Positions 30,070 through 42,430 of a stretch of 64,000 nucleotides of DNA are shown in pieces; positions within the stretch are counted from its first letter, which is position 1; the number at the start of each line of letters is the position of its first letter. A model generated the notes under the pieces. It did no database searches. It worked only from the letters and a program-made list of their open reading frames with translations, and had not been told where the DNA came from. The stretch is from Massospora cicadina (taxonomy: Eukaryota > Entomophthoromycota > Entomophthoromycetes > Entomophthorales > Entomophthoraceae). Position numbers and translations under genes: made by a program. Where the stretch lies: NCBI GenBank assembly GCA_022478985.1, contig JAKSZP010000149.1, positions 62,001-126,000 of the forward strand. Reading direction: 5' to 3'.

Positions 30070-31328
30070 GTTTATTACAAAGTAGGGGGCTAGTCCTCTT
30101 TGGATCTCTGAGGGGATAGCCATGTTAACCCCATCTGGCTTTGCGGTGTCACCATAATGAACTGGTAATTCAGACTGCTCCAGCTGTTATACATAGGGCT
30201 TTAATACTAATTCTCTTCCTGAATTATATGGTCCTCCCAGAGTGAGTGAGTGGTAACTGCTAGTATGTTTTAAGTAATGATGGACTAAGGTGAATATGGC
30301 GTTAGGACCTCTTGGTTTAAACTAGGGTTATTTTGGTTCTGGCAGTATTAGAATATCTAATTTCTACTCTACCCACTATTTTCCCTGTTCTTCAGTATCC
30401 ACCACTCCCCATGTGATGCACTTTAGGTTTGGGGCTCTTGGAGTTGCACTGGCCAGTGTAGTGCCCTTTACGCAACAGCGGTGATATGTTATGTGGCAGA
30501 TGTTGGGTATTATGGGTCTGATTATAGTCAGGTGGTTCTCTTCAGTGTCCTGCTGGAGGGGCTTGCTTCAGGTCTCTTAGTTGTTGCAATACCCCTTATT
30601 GGGTGCGTTAAAGGTTATAGAACAGCGGCAGAGATAGTTCACCATCAGCAATATGGTATAGTCGTCATTTATTAGGGCAGCATAACCTGGTACAGTTCTT
30701 TGTAAAGTTCACAAGTGCTCTATAAGACGATCTGTGCATCATTATATTCAGAACTTTTAAACCCTATTGCACCTGAGTCATAAGGTAGAAGCAATTGGTG
30801 AATTCTAGGATTTGTTCATTGTTCTTGAAAGAAATATTGAGGAAGGTGATTTTCTGGTTGTCATCAACTTTGTTCCTCAAAATTCTTTAATGATATGTCC
30901 TTTACATTCTGTTAGGACAGTCCAGTCTCAAAAATCTTAGGAATCACCAGTTCTTTGCTCTTTAGGTTCAGTGAGCTCATTATTGTTGCCATCTGGCTTT
31001 TTCACTTGCGCTGTGCATAAATAACTCAAAGAGCAACAAGAAGATGTGCATGTTTCCTTTATTGTTGAACTTTAGAAAAGATTGGGTTACCCATATAACT
31101 TATTATGTCCTCAGCAGCTTGGTTGAGGTCCCATCATATGGGTAGAAGGTCGGTGCTACCAACTCTTGGACTAAAGTTTAAGTGAGTCTGGATAAATGGA
31201 CCAGCAGTTAAATTATAGGGTGAGCTGTTGTTTCTTTTCAGCTGATCAGGATAGTAGGGGCGGCGTGGATAGGGGTTTCTTGAATAGTGGTTTAAATCAA
31301 TATTTTATAGGTGGGTATCAAAGTCAGA
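30070..31328 (-). pseudogene. Gypsy-X gag, C-terminal part
   Basis: AT-rich, stop-broken region upstream of the protease on the minus strand. The best marker is RKGHYTGQCNS near 30430-30460, the second half of a CCHC zinc knuckle whose leading cysteines are lost. The rest has no readable domain. It is separated from the N-terminal part (33146-34490) by a TRIM-like insertion with a clean 5 bp target-site duplication. Confidence 0.55.
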
Positions 31329-31333
31329 ACCAC

Positions 31334-31871
31334 TTTTGGGCCATGGGTGAGAAACTCCAACCTGTGCCCATAATTAATCAGGGACCTAAAGCTCCCAGCG
31401 AGTTATAAGCCTTTAAAGCCTTAGATAAGCTAAAAAGGAAAAGAGATTTCAAAAGATGGTAATTCGTTAGAATGATCCTCAAGGTATTTATAGGACCTCG
31501 TTGGATTGGGAAAAGGAATTGAGAGTGGGAAATGTCAGCATTGATTTCCAATAACAAACAAATATAAATAACTAAATAATACAAAGGGGAGTGGATCATC
31601 CTCAGCATTAGTCACCGGTGATTTTTAAAAGGGTGAATTGATTGGGTCAGCATCAGATTATAACTCACTGCAGCCCAATTGATGTTTTGACATCCTCAGC
31701 ATTTAGTCACCAGTGTTGAATATATATTTTATTATATTTTAATTATTGGGGACATTCATAATACTATGGATTGGGCTCAACCCAAGTTAATGGGGAGCCC
31801 AATCTGGCATCTGCCTGTAGGCAGGTCATGACCCCTAGTTGGGGCTTCCCCAATAAGGGAGAATCCTGACA
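31334..31871 (-). repeat. 3' LTR of TRIM-like element
   Basis: 538 bp, homologous to 32598-33140 throughout. Its outer start TTTTGGGCC is a mutated form of TGTCAGGCC. Confidence 0.87.
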
Positions 31872-31886
31872 GAGCCCCCCTTTAAG
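31872..31886 (-). promoter_or_regulatory. Polypurine tract of TRIM-like element
   Basis: Minus-strand TTAAAGGGGGGGCTC directly before LTR start TGTCAGGATTC. Confidence 0.7.
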
Positions 31887-32026
31887 CCTCAGCTAGAGGT
31901 CAGAGCCAAGGTGGGGGCACCAGATCTGGGCGGCAGGGTGGAACGGGACAAGATAGCCAGCGCAGACACAACAACAGGATCTGGTGAGCATCATTGGGTA
32001 GTGGCTCCAGCATCAGCATAAGAGCT

Positions 32027-32259
32027 GGCATTGGCGCTGGGGCCAGCATCAGGATTAACACCCGGCATTGGCACTTATGCCAGCATCAGGAGGAGGTCCC
32101 AGCATTAGGATTGATACTTGGCATTGGCGCTGGGGCTGGCATCAGGTAGAGGTCCTGGCATCAGGATTGCTACCCAGCATCAGTGCTGGGACTGTTATTG
32201 GGAGGAGGTCCTGGCATTGGTTTTGATACCTGGCATCAGCGCTGGGGCCAGCATCAGGG
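32027..32259. repeat. 56-bp-period minisatellite inside the TRIM-like element
   Basis: Units start with GGCATTGGCGCTGGGG-like sequence at 32027, 32064, 32120, 32176 and 32232. The three central units are exactly 56 bp apart, the first lacks 19 bp and the last is partial. Units differ by substitutions only. Confidence 0.85.
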
Positions 32260-32597
32260 ATTTAAAACTGGTAGCCTAGGCTTAGTCTCCCAGGCTAGTT
32301 TTGGGGGGCCCTTAGTCCCCCCTCATCCTGGCTTGCCCTCTTGGGGCAGGGGCCAGGGTACCTTGGCTTATCTGCTCTTTATCTGGAATCAGATCAGCTG
32401 GGGCCTCCCCAATAGACCCTCTGCTTTCAACCTGCTTGTCCTCTTGTGGCAGGGGCCAGGCCTGGTCATACCTCCTGGGTTGTTTAGGCCCAGGATATAT
32501 GCCTCAGACCAATGGCCCTCAGCTGTGACCGCCCCTCCTCTTTTCCCCAAATTATCTCTAATGGGGAACTCAGGGGCACTTGGAAGAAAGCACCACT

Positions 32598-33140
32598 TGT
32601 CAGGCCATGGGGGAGCATCTTCAACCCATGCTTATAATTAATCAGGGCCCCAAAGCCCCCGACGAGTTAATAAGCCTTAAAAGCCTTGGTTAAGCAAAAA
32701 TAAAAGAGATTGCAAAAGATGGTAATTTATTAGAATGATCCTTAAGGTATTTATAGGACCTCAATGGATCAGGAAAGGGATAAATTAGGTGTGGGAAATG
32801 TTGGCATCAATTTTCAATGATGAATAAATAAATAGATAACTAAATAATACAATGGGGAGTGGTATCATCCTCAGCATTAGTCGCTGGTGATCCCAAAATG
32901 GTAAATTGATTGGGTCAGCATCAAATGGTAATCCCCATGGCCCAATTGATGTTTCAACATCCTCAGCATTTAGTCACCGGCGTCAAATATAAATTTAAAT
33001 ATAATTTAATTATTGGGGCTGATCCCTGATACTATGGATCAGGCTCAACCCAAGTTAATGGGGAGCCCAATATGGCTTCTGCCTGTAGGTGGGTCACAAC
33101 CCTTAGTCATAGCTTCCCCAATAAAGGAAGAATCCTGACA
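32598..33140 (-). repeat. 5' LTR of TRIM-like element
   Basis: 543 bp, TGTCAGGCCATGG to GAATCCTGACA, with 7 bp inverted ends TGTCAGG/CCTGACA. Confidence 0.88.
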
Positions 33141-33145
33141 ACCAC

Positions 33146-34490
33146 TGTAATATATCTTCCTGAGGGCACCTTATCGCCTTCATATCCTGAGTCCATTATG
33201 CTATATTTGTGTTAGTTGATAAAATTTCTTTTGATCTTTGGGTGGGAGAGCCCAGCTGGCATCTACACTTTTTAGCCCTGATTTTAAACAGAACTGGTCT
33301 AATTTAACATAAAGGTATCAGCGCTTGTTTTTTATGGATTGCTCATCCTCTGTCAGTTCTAATTACGTGCTAGCAAGCTGAACTTTCTGGCAAGGCTTTC
33401 TTTGTGATGTTTGCAATTCTCAGGCCTTGTGCCCTTTTAGGTCATTAAATATCCCAAATTCTCCATTTGGACGGTTAAAAGATTAATGGCTTCATTCAAA
33501 GCCTCTTTGAGGCCGCAGAGCCTGTCCTGAATGGCCTCAGTGCTCTGCTCATGATCTTGAATTTGGTTATGACGATCAATTACTGCACCTGAGAGGTGAC
33601 TGAGATGCCATTCTGACTCTACATCAACTGCCTGATGGTACAGCCCATCTGAGCGTGGGCCTCTTGATTGGCAGCCTATATAATGATGTGTCACGTCACC
33701 TCTGCTTTCATGTTCCACTTGACTGACCACAGTGATAAATCATGTTGGTTACTCATTAAAATGACGCCCTACGCTGATCTAATATTTTATTTATGATGCA
33801 AGCCAAGTTGTCATTCAGTTGGTTGAAAAATTTGCCTACTTGACAATTGGCTTTGCTTGCCTGACATTTTCTATTTAAAATGACTTCCTGAACCTCTCAA
33901 AAAGTGCCATTTGATTAGTCCGCCAGTAGCTGGTTATCCTAGCATTGAGCCTTTGTAAACTAGCTAGTCCATTGATTTCAATGTGCTGGTAGCAAGGATC
34001 CGCATAGCTTGGCGGATCATTGGATGTATATATTGGGTGATCATTTCAAATATTTACGCCTGATTAGTGATCTTCTTGATTATGGCACACATTGTCATTT
34101 CCTGATATAAATGATATTTTGCATATAGATATTCCTAATTATTATAGCTTCTGAATATTCCTAAGTGGGTTTTATTGATAGCTTTGACGTGAAGATGGTA
34201 TTTTTGAGGGAATTATTTCATGGCCCCTTCAACGTGTTCAGGGAGTACGTTTGCAATCCAGTCTAATGGCTTGGAGGCTAGTGGCCCTATGTGGATGTTC
34301 TCAACAGTTAGAGCAGCATCATCCTCACGTATAAACTACTGATATAGATTTGTTAATGGGGGGCTCCTATACATCCATGGGTTGAGGTGTATAATTGTCA
34401 CTGAAGAGAACTATCAAAGCAGTTGAGAACTTGACTCATAGTAGTTTGATCCTTGGTTTATTCTATGGTGTTGCTGAAAGTGCCCTTAAT
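33146..34490 (-). pseudogene. Gypsy-X gag, N-terminal part
   Basis: Minus-strand region between the 5' LTR/primer-binding site and the TRIM insertion. An open segment at 33437-33730 reads as a helical protein (GLKEALNEAINLLTVQMENL) typical of the N-terminal coiled region of gypsy Gag. Other fragments are short. Assignment rests on position next to the primer-binding site and on composition. Confidence 0.55.
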
Positions 34491-34501
34491 AGTGAGTACC
34501 A
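34491..34501 (-). promoter_or_regulatory. Primer-binding site motif of gypsy-X
   Basis: AGTGAGTACCA on the + strand, i.e. TGGTACTCACT on the element strand, 3 bp inside the putative 5' LTR (starts 34505). The same motif occurs at the same place in gypsy-A and gypsy-B. Confidence 0.7.
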
Positions 34502-34504
34502 GAG

Positions 34505-35050
34505 TGTTGCAATTTGGACTGCAACTGGGCAACATCAGAACAGTTATATTTTCACTCAAATAGATATAACTGTATGAAGACATAATACCTCAAAACAAAT
34601 GTGGAACTTGATAATAAAATAAAGCCTTTATTATATAAATTATCCAAATTCGCCGTAGTTACATTGGTTACTTCCAGCGCTATATCCATCATATTGTGCG
34701 TCACCACGTTTGCCCCTTTCCAATACAGTACCCTTCCAACCTATACCCTGGTCTCTAGTGAGATCCTTACCTGAGCTCCCAAATCTTCTAAATTTCCTAT
34801 TTATGGTTTGCTAATAGGCTGTAGACAATGCTTCTAAGACTTGATGGTGATTTGACCAACGTTGGCCACATCTTGGTAATTGTCTGTTCAACATCAAGAA
34901 CATCTTTTTAATTGTCTTTCTAAAGCTGGTTACATCCTTAGAATTTTGATCTGTAGATTTTTGGGGCTGATAAGGCTGCATCATTCCGGTAATCCCCAAT
35001 TGATGGGAATGGACTGGTTTGAGGAAACTGTACATTTAGTTGACAAGAGA
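34505..35050 (-). repeat. Putative 5' LTR of gypsy-X
   Basis: Begins TGTTGCAATTTGG directly outside the primer-binding motif. It contains AATAAAATAAAG-type signals near 34615. The outer end is not defined; TTGACA near 35045 is one candidate. No partner LTR was found. Confidence 0.4.
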
Positions 35051-36120
35051 GTAGGGATCTATATTTGAGAAGCCAGGATCATATGTGGAAACAAGAAAAC
35101 GCTTGGATCTTTGCATAAAATGCTAAAGAAATATCTGAAGATGGGTAAATGGGAATTAATCTTCCTGAGGATACAGATAGTTGTACAAGGGTAGCGGTGA
35201 GGTCTATAGGGCATTAGGGGTATTATGGTGGGGTCAATATCCTATGGTTGGTCAAACTAAATCTCAACACGCTGCATTTTTTAAAAAGATCCAGTGCTTG
35301 ATCCTTCTAACATTTCATTAGACTAATAAGGCTATCTCAAGGTATCAGAGAACAGGCAGACTGACCTGATCTTCAAAAAAGGATCAGTTCATTAAAGTTA
35401 TCAGAATCTAAAAAATTCTGTACTTTGTCAATTGGTAAAATATGCACAAAAGCAACAATTTGATTTCTCCTAAGCTTTATAGGGTACAATTATCGATTGG
35501 CAAAAAGTACCTGAATTTTGCCATGGTCTGGAAGAATATTCCAAGGCGCAGTGACAGGTTCAAAATTATAATAACAGAATGGCGCAAATATTATACTAAA
35601 TAACCCTTAGGGAACTTTCAAGTTAACTTCAGTCCCCATTATAAATTGATGTCCCATAAAAATAGTTTTACTACAGTTAGCCCCTATTAGAATGCCCTTA
35701 AATTTCATAATTCAGGTAGGCAATCACCAAGTACAGCTATTAATCTGCTGAGAACCAATTAACAATATGCCATCTTATATTTGAGATTAATAACCACCTG
35801 ATCTTGAAGCGCAGGGCACATTTTTTTAGTTGTGATAAATAAGAAGATTTTGACCCAATATTTCCAGAGTTTCCTCTTAATATCAGCCCTAATACCATAA
35901 GTCCTCATAAAAGAGGTTTTAATGGATAAGCTGTAACTTTAATTCTGCAAAACTACTTTGGGAGCTAATATTACTGATTACAAAAACCTCATCAGCGGTG
36001 CATTATATGCCCTAAGAGAAATGGTCATCTGAGGCCACATGGTACCATGAATTTTGAAATGATTGATATCTGATGTAAGGCCAATAGTCTTTAATAATTT
36101 AGTGGAACAATGTTAATTGT
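35051..36120 (-). pseudogene. Gypsy-E protease and protease-RT linker remnant
   Basis: Minus-strand milestones: LTSDINHFKIHGTMWPQMTI and YNAPLM near 36000-36100 match the protease segment LKPDIDHWMVYGTAGAETTT of gypsy-B. LAPKVVLQN follows in place of VAPVVVLSN. Then GHQFIMGTEVNLKVP (near 35620-35680) matches RHQVIVNTELEVEVP of the linker. RT proper is not visible; the copy seems cut off at about 35.1 kb. No frame is open over a useful distance. Confidence 0.7.
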
Positions 36121-38800
36121 GTCATCACTGTCCACTTTATTGAAGTTTTGGCCTACCTCAGTTGGGCTGGTTCTTCTTCTGGGGTAAGTTGGAGCTTTTA
36201 GAGTTTATTGTATGGAGACAATAGACCAGACGGTGACAATAGTCAATATATAAACTCTTTGAAAATAACACTTCAAAGCTGTATTTTTCTGTCATTACTT
36301 GGACAATGGCTCGCTGATTAGATCCTTCTGATCCTAAGAAAATTCAACTTAATATATTGTAAAAGTATAAAATATAAAAAGCTTGTATTAAACTATGAAC
36401 TTGTGGTAATAATCAATTGTACCTTTAGTATCAACTTGGAGATAATTTATAGGGTTTGATGTTCACATCTTACCCATGACGCCTCATTTTCAATGGCACT
36501 TAGCCAGAGGAACATGTAATAAGTTCTTCTGAGGGTCTACAATCCTTTTGACTTTGGGGCATCTCACATGGCATTGGTCAGTGTCAAACTCATAAATATC
36601 TCAAGACAGTGTTTCTGACGCATCTGCAAATAGCTGAACCAATGCTCCTCTAAAGAATTTGGCAGCAAATACCAAGGCAATTAATACCATTAATTAGTAA
36701 TTAATTTTATTAAATACTCAATTGACATTAAAAGCTAACTTTGACTTAGACCAAAAAGTCCCACGAGCCTGGGTCATCAAGTCAACTATTATTAAGTCCA
36801 GCTTAACCAACAAAGACCCCGGGCCCATGTCATTATAGTCAAATATTATAAGTGGAATTGCTAGTCTGCAGATCCATGCTTCTCATACGCTTAATACGTT
36901 CTTATACATAATCACTAAGATCTTCAGTATGATCCATAATAGTTTTAAGCATAAGTTAATATTATTATGTCCCTATTGAATATCCATTGAAAAGGTCCAG
37001 TCAACTACTCAACACTTAGCTCTCACTTTAAGCTTATTAACTGTGATATCCTATACATGCATACCTCATAATAAGCATCATCCACATTGACTAAGTTGAC
37101 ACAGGGTGTCTACTTGACCTAAAATAAAATCATAGGTCTTCACATAAAAGTGCTCTTAACTCCTTATAGCTCCAAAGGGTATGGCCTTTTGAACCCCGTT
37201 TATCTGGGGGATATCACCAGAGGCAACTGGAAGCTCTTGCTGATCAATTTTTTGGACATTAGGCTTCACTTATACCTTGTTGGTGATTACATCATCATGT
37301 TCTGGTAACACTAAAGCAATAGCTGCATCCTTTTTAGAAATTACCAGAAGGAAAAATGGTGGCAAAGTGCCATAGTTTTTTAGCTTTTGCTAGAATGTGG
37401 AAGGGATATAATTTTTATTATGAGTATTATGCAAGAGGCAGCGGAAGTAAAATTCTTTTCTAATACAACTCGCCTTCTTCAGAAATTGTAGTCAGTTTCT
37501 GGTTGAAAACATAACTTGAAGGCTCAACATTCACAGTCGTGAAATGACTGGCATAGTCATTTAACTGTTTTATAGCCACCAATTAGTCTTACTACCATTC
37601 TTTAAATTAAAACATGGCTGGTGAGATCAAATCATGTTTTGCTTTGGAAAGAGAGTCACATTGATTATATTGCTAGACTCCTGTTGGCTTGGGTTAGGTG
37701 CTGTAAAAGTGACAGCCTATCAGCAAAGATAATTATTTAAGGTATTAAAATGATATTCATTGAGCACTATTAGTAAGACTCATTATAGCTCCATGTAGGA
37801 CTTGCAGGCGTGGCAAAGTGCAATATGGGCGTCAAAGTTATCTAACACTTTGGATCCATATAAAAATTTGAGTCTTAAAGTAAAACCGTTCATAAAAAGC
37901 TGTAACTGGCTAATTCTTTCTAAAAGAAAAGTTAGAGGAACAACATTTTTTGTATTACATCCATCCACTCTGTCAAGCTCTTTCTTCAATGAGTTCCTTA
38001 TCATTAAAATAAGTCATAACAACTTCTTTTAATGTTTGCGTAACTAATTCCTGACTTATAGATTACAGTGATTTCATTAACGAGTCCAACTTAGTAGCCT
38101 TGGATTCACCCCACACATAGTTTGAATAGGGCAGTAAAATTGTGCAAATTTCCACTATTACAAATTTGAGTAGATTGATCAGATCAACTTGAACATGCTG
38201 CCCCGTTGAACAGGGGCATAAGGGACGTGAAGATTCCAATTGAACCATATGGCTGTCTCAGTGAGGTGCAATAGTAAAACAACATTGAACCACCATAGCA
38301 GCTGGAGTGGAAGTTTTCCTAGGGTAGCAGATGCTTCCATAGGAGAAATTCTTGCTGGTGAAGATGGCTGCAAAAGTAATTCGCTAGCTGTCACCAGAAT
38401 AGTACTTTTGGGTCCAGAAGGAATTAAAGTTGATTATGTTTAATTTTAGGGTCTGAAGATGCAAATGGTGGCTCATTGCTCTTAGTATTAATTACTGATA
38501 TAGAGTTAACCAATAAATTATCACAGCATGATGTGAACTTGCAATGGAGTTTATTTATTAACCCTAAAAATGGCGGCGTTCTGCCTTAAACTTTTGTTCA
38601 ACCAGTTCAAGTTTCTGATTGGCAGCTAAAAGGTGAGTCTCTAACTCCTTGATCTCTTGTCCTTGGAGGTGTACTAGAGTATTCAGCGAGTTAATCTTCA
38701 TGCATGTTTGATGATTAAGCAAGTAGACCTACTAAAATTTTGCTCAAGGCCATCAAGGTGGCATGAAGTATCATCATGATTAGTTACTAGAGTGGAAGCT
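36121..38800 (-). pseudogene. Gypsy-E gag region
   Basis: Upstream on the minus strand of the gypsy-E protease. The open segment at 37783-38004 reads LLERISQLQLFMNGFTLRLK and ends CHACKSYMEL, comparable to the helical capsid region of gypsy Gag. At 38560-38720 the minus strand is strongly coiled-coil (LQGQEIKELETHLLAANQKL), as in the N-terminus of several gypsy Gags. No intact zinc knuckle was seen. The order gag to protease is consistent. Edges are uncertain. Confidence 0.5.
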
Positions 38801-39364
38801 TGACAATTACAAGCTATAATATATCTGAAAATTGGACATGAGTCTTTTATATTCATCACTATTGTGACAAATATTGAACAAAACTCTGCTAGGCTTTGAA
38901 GCTAGCCGCTTCAACGTCCATAGGGCACACTATGGTAGCAGAGAAAATAAATTAATTTTCGTCTACAATGAATTAGGTCAATACAATGTAACAGATATGC
39001 TGACCCCGTATTGTGCATAATATGTTAAAATTGGTGCAGGGGCATCATATTCCAAGTTCACAAATTAACAAATACACTAATATAAGGCACTGTATTAAGA
39101 CAGTAACCTTTGAAAGCATAAAAAAATTATATTTTTCAAATAGGCTATATTAAAAACTCAAAAGATAAGCGCATCATATTATTAACTACTGAAAGCAGCT
39201 TAGGGGCTATGTGAGGAATAGTCTTTTGTAGTAGACTTAGCCACCAGATAACATCGAAACATATCACCATAACATTATTAGTTTCCTTTTGATATGCTCC
39301 TCTCATCCATCATTCTCATTGGTGCAACTATTTGATGGCAGAATAGCATTAATCTCAAATAAAA
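38801..39364. other. AT-rich flank into which gypsy-A inserted
   Basis: No gene or motif recognised. It continues at 55377 beyond the nested block. Confidence 0.5.
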
Positions 39365-39369
39365 CACAT
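39365..39369. repeat. Gypsy-A target-site duplication, left
   Basis: CACAT directly before the LTR start TGTTATAAT; partner at 55377-55381. Confidence 0.85.
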
Positions 39370-39908
39370 TGTTATAATTTATGGGAGATACAGTTAGGAT
39401 ATGCCATAAGGGTTGCACAGGTCAAACCCACTGAACAACGGACAGATGATTAGGGATTGATGGTCTTCTGAACACACTTTAAAATATAATGAAATATGGA
39501 GCAATTTCCCTGATGAACCTTTTATTTATTTAACAAATACAGTGATTCTTTGATGTTCCTCTCCCATAAAACTAATAACAACCTCCCCTCTCAATTGACT
39601 CATCTTATTTATATCAGCGACTTTGGATGATACTGTTCCATTGGATTAGACTATTCAGGTCCTCCATATTTTCATTGGTTTTGGAATGGTATTCTTAAAG
39701 CTCTATTACCTTAGTTTGAGGCGATCTAAATAATCAAATTTCAACATTGCCTTATCTTTGGGCAATCCATTAGCAACCTGATATAACTCAATATCGCCTT
39801 ATCTTGAGGCACTTGAATACACATAAATAATCATCCTAGTCTGCAGATTCTCGCCAATTTTCCATATCTCTTCCGGAATTATTGTCCAGTCATATCAGAA
39901 CCTTGACA
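39370..39908 (-). repeat. Gypsy-A 3' LTR
   Basis: 539 bp, TGTTATAATT to ACCTTGACA, homologous to 45360-45909 and to the solo LTR at 27648-28201. Confidence 0.92.
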
Positions 39909-39921
39909 TTACCCCCCTTTG
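39909..39921 (-). promoter_or_regulatory. Gypsy-A polypurine tract
   Basis: Element-strand CAAAGGGGGGTAA immediately before LTR start TGTCAAGG. Confidence 0.82.
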
Positions 39922-41200
39922 ACTGGACAATAAGTCTCCTATTGTTTATACGCTTGGAGAAACTTTGCATGCACGTGATTAATGATTTAACCACTCACTG
40001 GGTCTCTGATGGTGTAGGCATTGACACCTGCTTTCTTGATTTAATGAGTGGGCCGATCCATATGTTGGCCAGCTTGTGTTTCCAACCAAACCCGTGCTGG
40101 TTATGTAACAAAACCATCTAACCTTCTTGAAAGTGAGCTAATCTGCTATTCTATACCTGATCAGCAGCTTGATTCTTGATCTTTTAGGCCAAGCTGAAGG
40201 AGTACGCTTCCACTTGCAACTTGATCAATGTGTCAGCTAAATTTGTCAAGTAATAGTTGGGATCCATTCCTCTGGTATCTTCTATGCATAATTAGAGCAA
40301 TGCCGGAAGAGTGGGGTATCATCCATAAAATAGTTGAAAGGGGCTCTTCCCATGGCAAAATTATAGCTAATGTTATAAGAAAAAGTAGCGGTAGACATGA
40401 GGGAACTCCAATCAGAGGGTCTATCAGTTACCAGCTTCTGGAGGATGTTCATAAATGTCCCATTGACCCATTTTGCCAATACGTTGGACTCAGGGTGATA
40501 TGAGGTCATTAGAACCCCGTGGATGCCCATTAGATTATTCAACTTTGAAAGGATGTGCAAGGTGAACTTGGTTCTATTATTGGTAAGAATACACTGAGGG
40601 AAGCCATATTGCTAAATAATACATTCCATTACAAACTTGGCCACTGTGACCCCCCCAAATCCCGTGTTGCCCACATTTCAAGCCACCTGGTCAAGTGGTC
40701 AATAGCCACTAGAATGTACTTGGACCAGTTAGCTTCCTCCGGCAGAGGGCAATGACATCAAGTGAAACCGTATGCCAAGCAAAATGTGGTTTCACTAACT
40801 GGTATGAAGTCTTCTGGTGGAACAGCTTTTCCACTTGGCACTGGTGGCATCAGGAGATGGTTTCAAGCACATCAAAGTTCATGCTTTCCCAGTAATACCG
40901 AGGCTGCAACAATTTCAATGTCTTGCACATGCCGTTATGTCTGACTGCCTTATGTGCGCTCATGATGATACCAGGCTATGCTGAGGTTCACAGAAAGTTC
41001 ATTTTAAAATACTCAATCCACCTGTACAGTTCCCCATTCTGTTGGATAGATTCACTAATATTCCGTTTAATGCTTTTATCACTTGTGGCGGTTCATCATT
41101 GTATTCCCACTGATCATCTTATTGTACATCACATTGCTGAGATCCGCTATCACAGTAATGATTGGAAATCTAGATAAACAGTTGGCGTTCTGATGCTTTG
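39922..41200 (-). pseudogene. Gypsy-A integrase
   Basis: Minus-strand core with KYILVAIDHLTRWLE (second Asp), GVLMTSYHPESNVLAKWVNG and INILQKL-type block, SPFQLFYG, then the C-terminal HGFGWKHKLANIWIGP. The catalytic Glu expected in the NGxVExxNG motif is Lys (codon AAA, + strand 40471-40473), and stops are common. Gypsy-B shows the same Glu-to-Lys change. The C-terminal end runs straight into the polypurine tract, whereas gypsy-B has an extra 1.3 kb there. Confidence 0.85.
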
Positions 41201-41644
41201 CTCCTGGTCAGTGGAGGATCTCAAAGTTATAAGCCTGCAGCTTAAGAGCCCATCAGGCTAGACGCCCTTCAGGCTCCTTGATGTTCTTCAACCAACGTAA
41301 TGGCGCATGATCCGTTATGACTTTAAACTTCACCCATGCAAGTCGATCCTAAATTGCATTTACATGTAAATTACTGCTAAGCACTCCCACTCAGTCACAG
41401 TATAATTACGCTCATGGCAGTTCAGGCTTTGACTGCAGTATGCAACGGGATGCTCCTCTTCCTCAATGTCTTTCTGAGAAAGAACTTTCCCAAAATCAGA
41501 AAGGGATGCATTCATCTGAACAACAAACTCCTTATTGAAGTTTGGATAACATAGCATCAGTGCACTGATCAGCGCCATTAAAAATATGTCAAAGAAGTAT
41601 TGACAGCGTTCCGTCCATTCAAACACGACATCCTTTTTTAACAA
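41201..41644 (-). pseudogene. Gypsy-A RNase H
   Basis: The open segment at 41360-41644 starts in the RT connection (VVFEWTERCQYFFDIF) and goes into RNase H: EFVVQMNASLSDFGKVLSQ, EEHPVAYCSQSLNCHERNYT and VTEWECLAV. The first catalytic Asp (QMDAS in gypsy-B) is Asn here. The Glu of the TEWE/TExE motif is kept. The remaining part (41.2-41.36 kb) includes RWLKNIKEPEGR-like reading. Non-functional as read. Confidence 0.85.
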
Positions 41645-42430
41645 CCAAAATAATGGGCCTCCAATACAGCTGAAGTTAGGGATGGAGTGCTAGTAGTAGC
41701 CAACTATATCCAAAAATACCTGTATTTTACGCTTACTATTTGGTGTAGTCATTTTTTGGATGACCTCCACCTTGGCCGTCTGTGGCTTCATCCCCTTGGA
41801 GTCTACCACAAACCCCAGGTATTCCAACTGGTCCTTGAAGAAGTTGCATTTTTGAGGCTTGATCTTGATGTTTGCCTCAGTGAGCTAGAAGAATACTGCT
41901 TCTAGATGATCAAGGTGTTTAGAAAAGTTTTGAGAGAAAACATTGATATTGTCAAGGTATACAAGGACACATGACAGCTCTAGGTCGCTGAGGATAGTGT
42001 CCATGGCTCAGTGGAACGCATCTGGGGAATTATATAGCCCTTGTGGCATATGGGTTGGTTGGAAAAGGCCTTTGGGTGTGATTATGGCGCATTTCTCCTG
42101 TTCTGCCAAGGGCAACTCGATTTTCCAGTAACCTGATATCAAATCTATCACTAAGAAGTAATGAGCTCATATAACCAATCCAACGCATCATCAATCCAAT
42201 GCAAGGGATATGAGTCCTTTTTTGTAATAATGTTGAGCTTCTGATAGTCTATTACTAAGCGGTTTGTGCCATCCTTCTTTTTTATAATCAGAATGGGTGA
42301 AGCCCACGGACCCTTGGATAGTTTGAGCATCTCTTGCTCCAACAACTTATCAATTTCTTGGTGACAACGTCTTCAGCTGCCCTTGATTGGCGGATTGGCT
42401 GATATCAGATGGGAGGATGATCCCAGTGTT
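41645..42430 (-). pseudogene. Gypsy-A reverse transcriptase
   Basis: Minus strand: MLEQEMLKLSKGPWASPILI, KKKDGTNRLVIDYQKLNIIT and WIDDALDWL (fingers and palm, 42151-42345), then the active site VYLDNINVFSQ (+ strand 41948-41959), IKPQKCNFFKDQLEYLGFVV and PNFSCIGGPLFWLL (thumb and connection). The active site is YLDN in place of the usual YxDD. GAC AAT would have come from GAC GAT by loss of a CpG on the opposite strand. Gypsy-B has the same YLDN. Confidence 0.88.

Larger units (their letters stand above)
31334..33140 (-). mobile_element. TRIM-like non-autonomous LTR element
   Basis: Two direct repeats of about 540 bp (31334-31871 and 32598-33140) flank a 726 bp GC-richer interior. The right LTR begins TGTCAGG and both LTRs end CCTGACA. 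The whole is flanked by ACCAC at 31329-31333 and 33141-33145, a perfect 5 bp duplication. A purine tract (minus-strand TTAAAGGGGGGGCTC) abuts the left LTR, and a TGG lies just inside the right LTR, so orientation is minus. The interior has no gag, protease, RT or integrase motif and is dominated by a 56-bp minisatellite. Its movement would require proteins from an autonomous element. Confidence 0.88.

Noticed and set aside
32183..32641. A 152-codon + strand open frame rich in Gly, Pro and Leu
   Set aside because: It runs through the minisatellite, the interior and into the LTR of the TRIM-like element; low-complexity composition and no domain.
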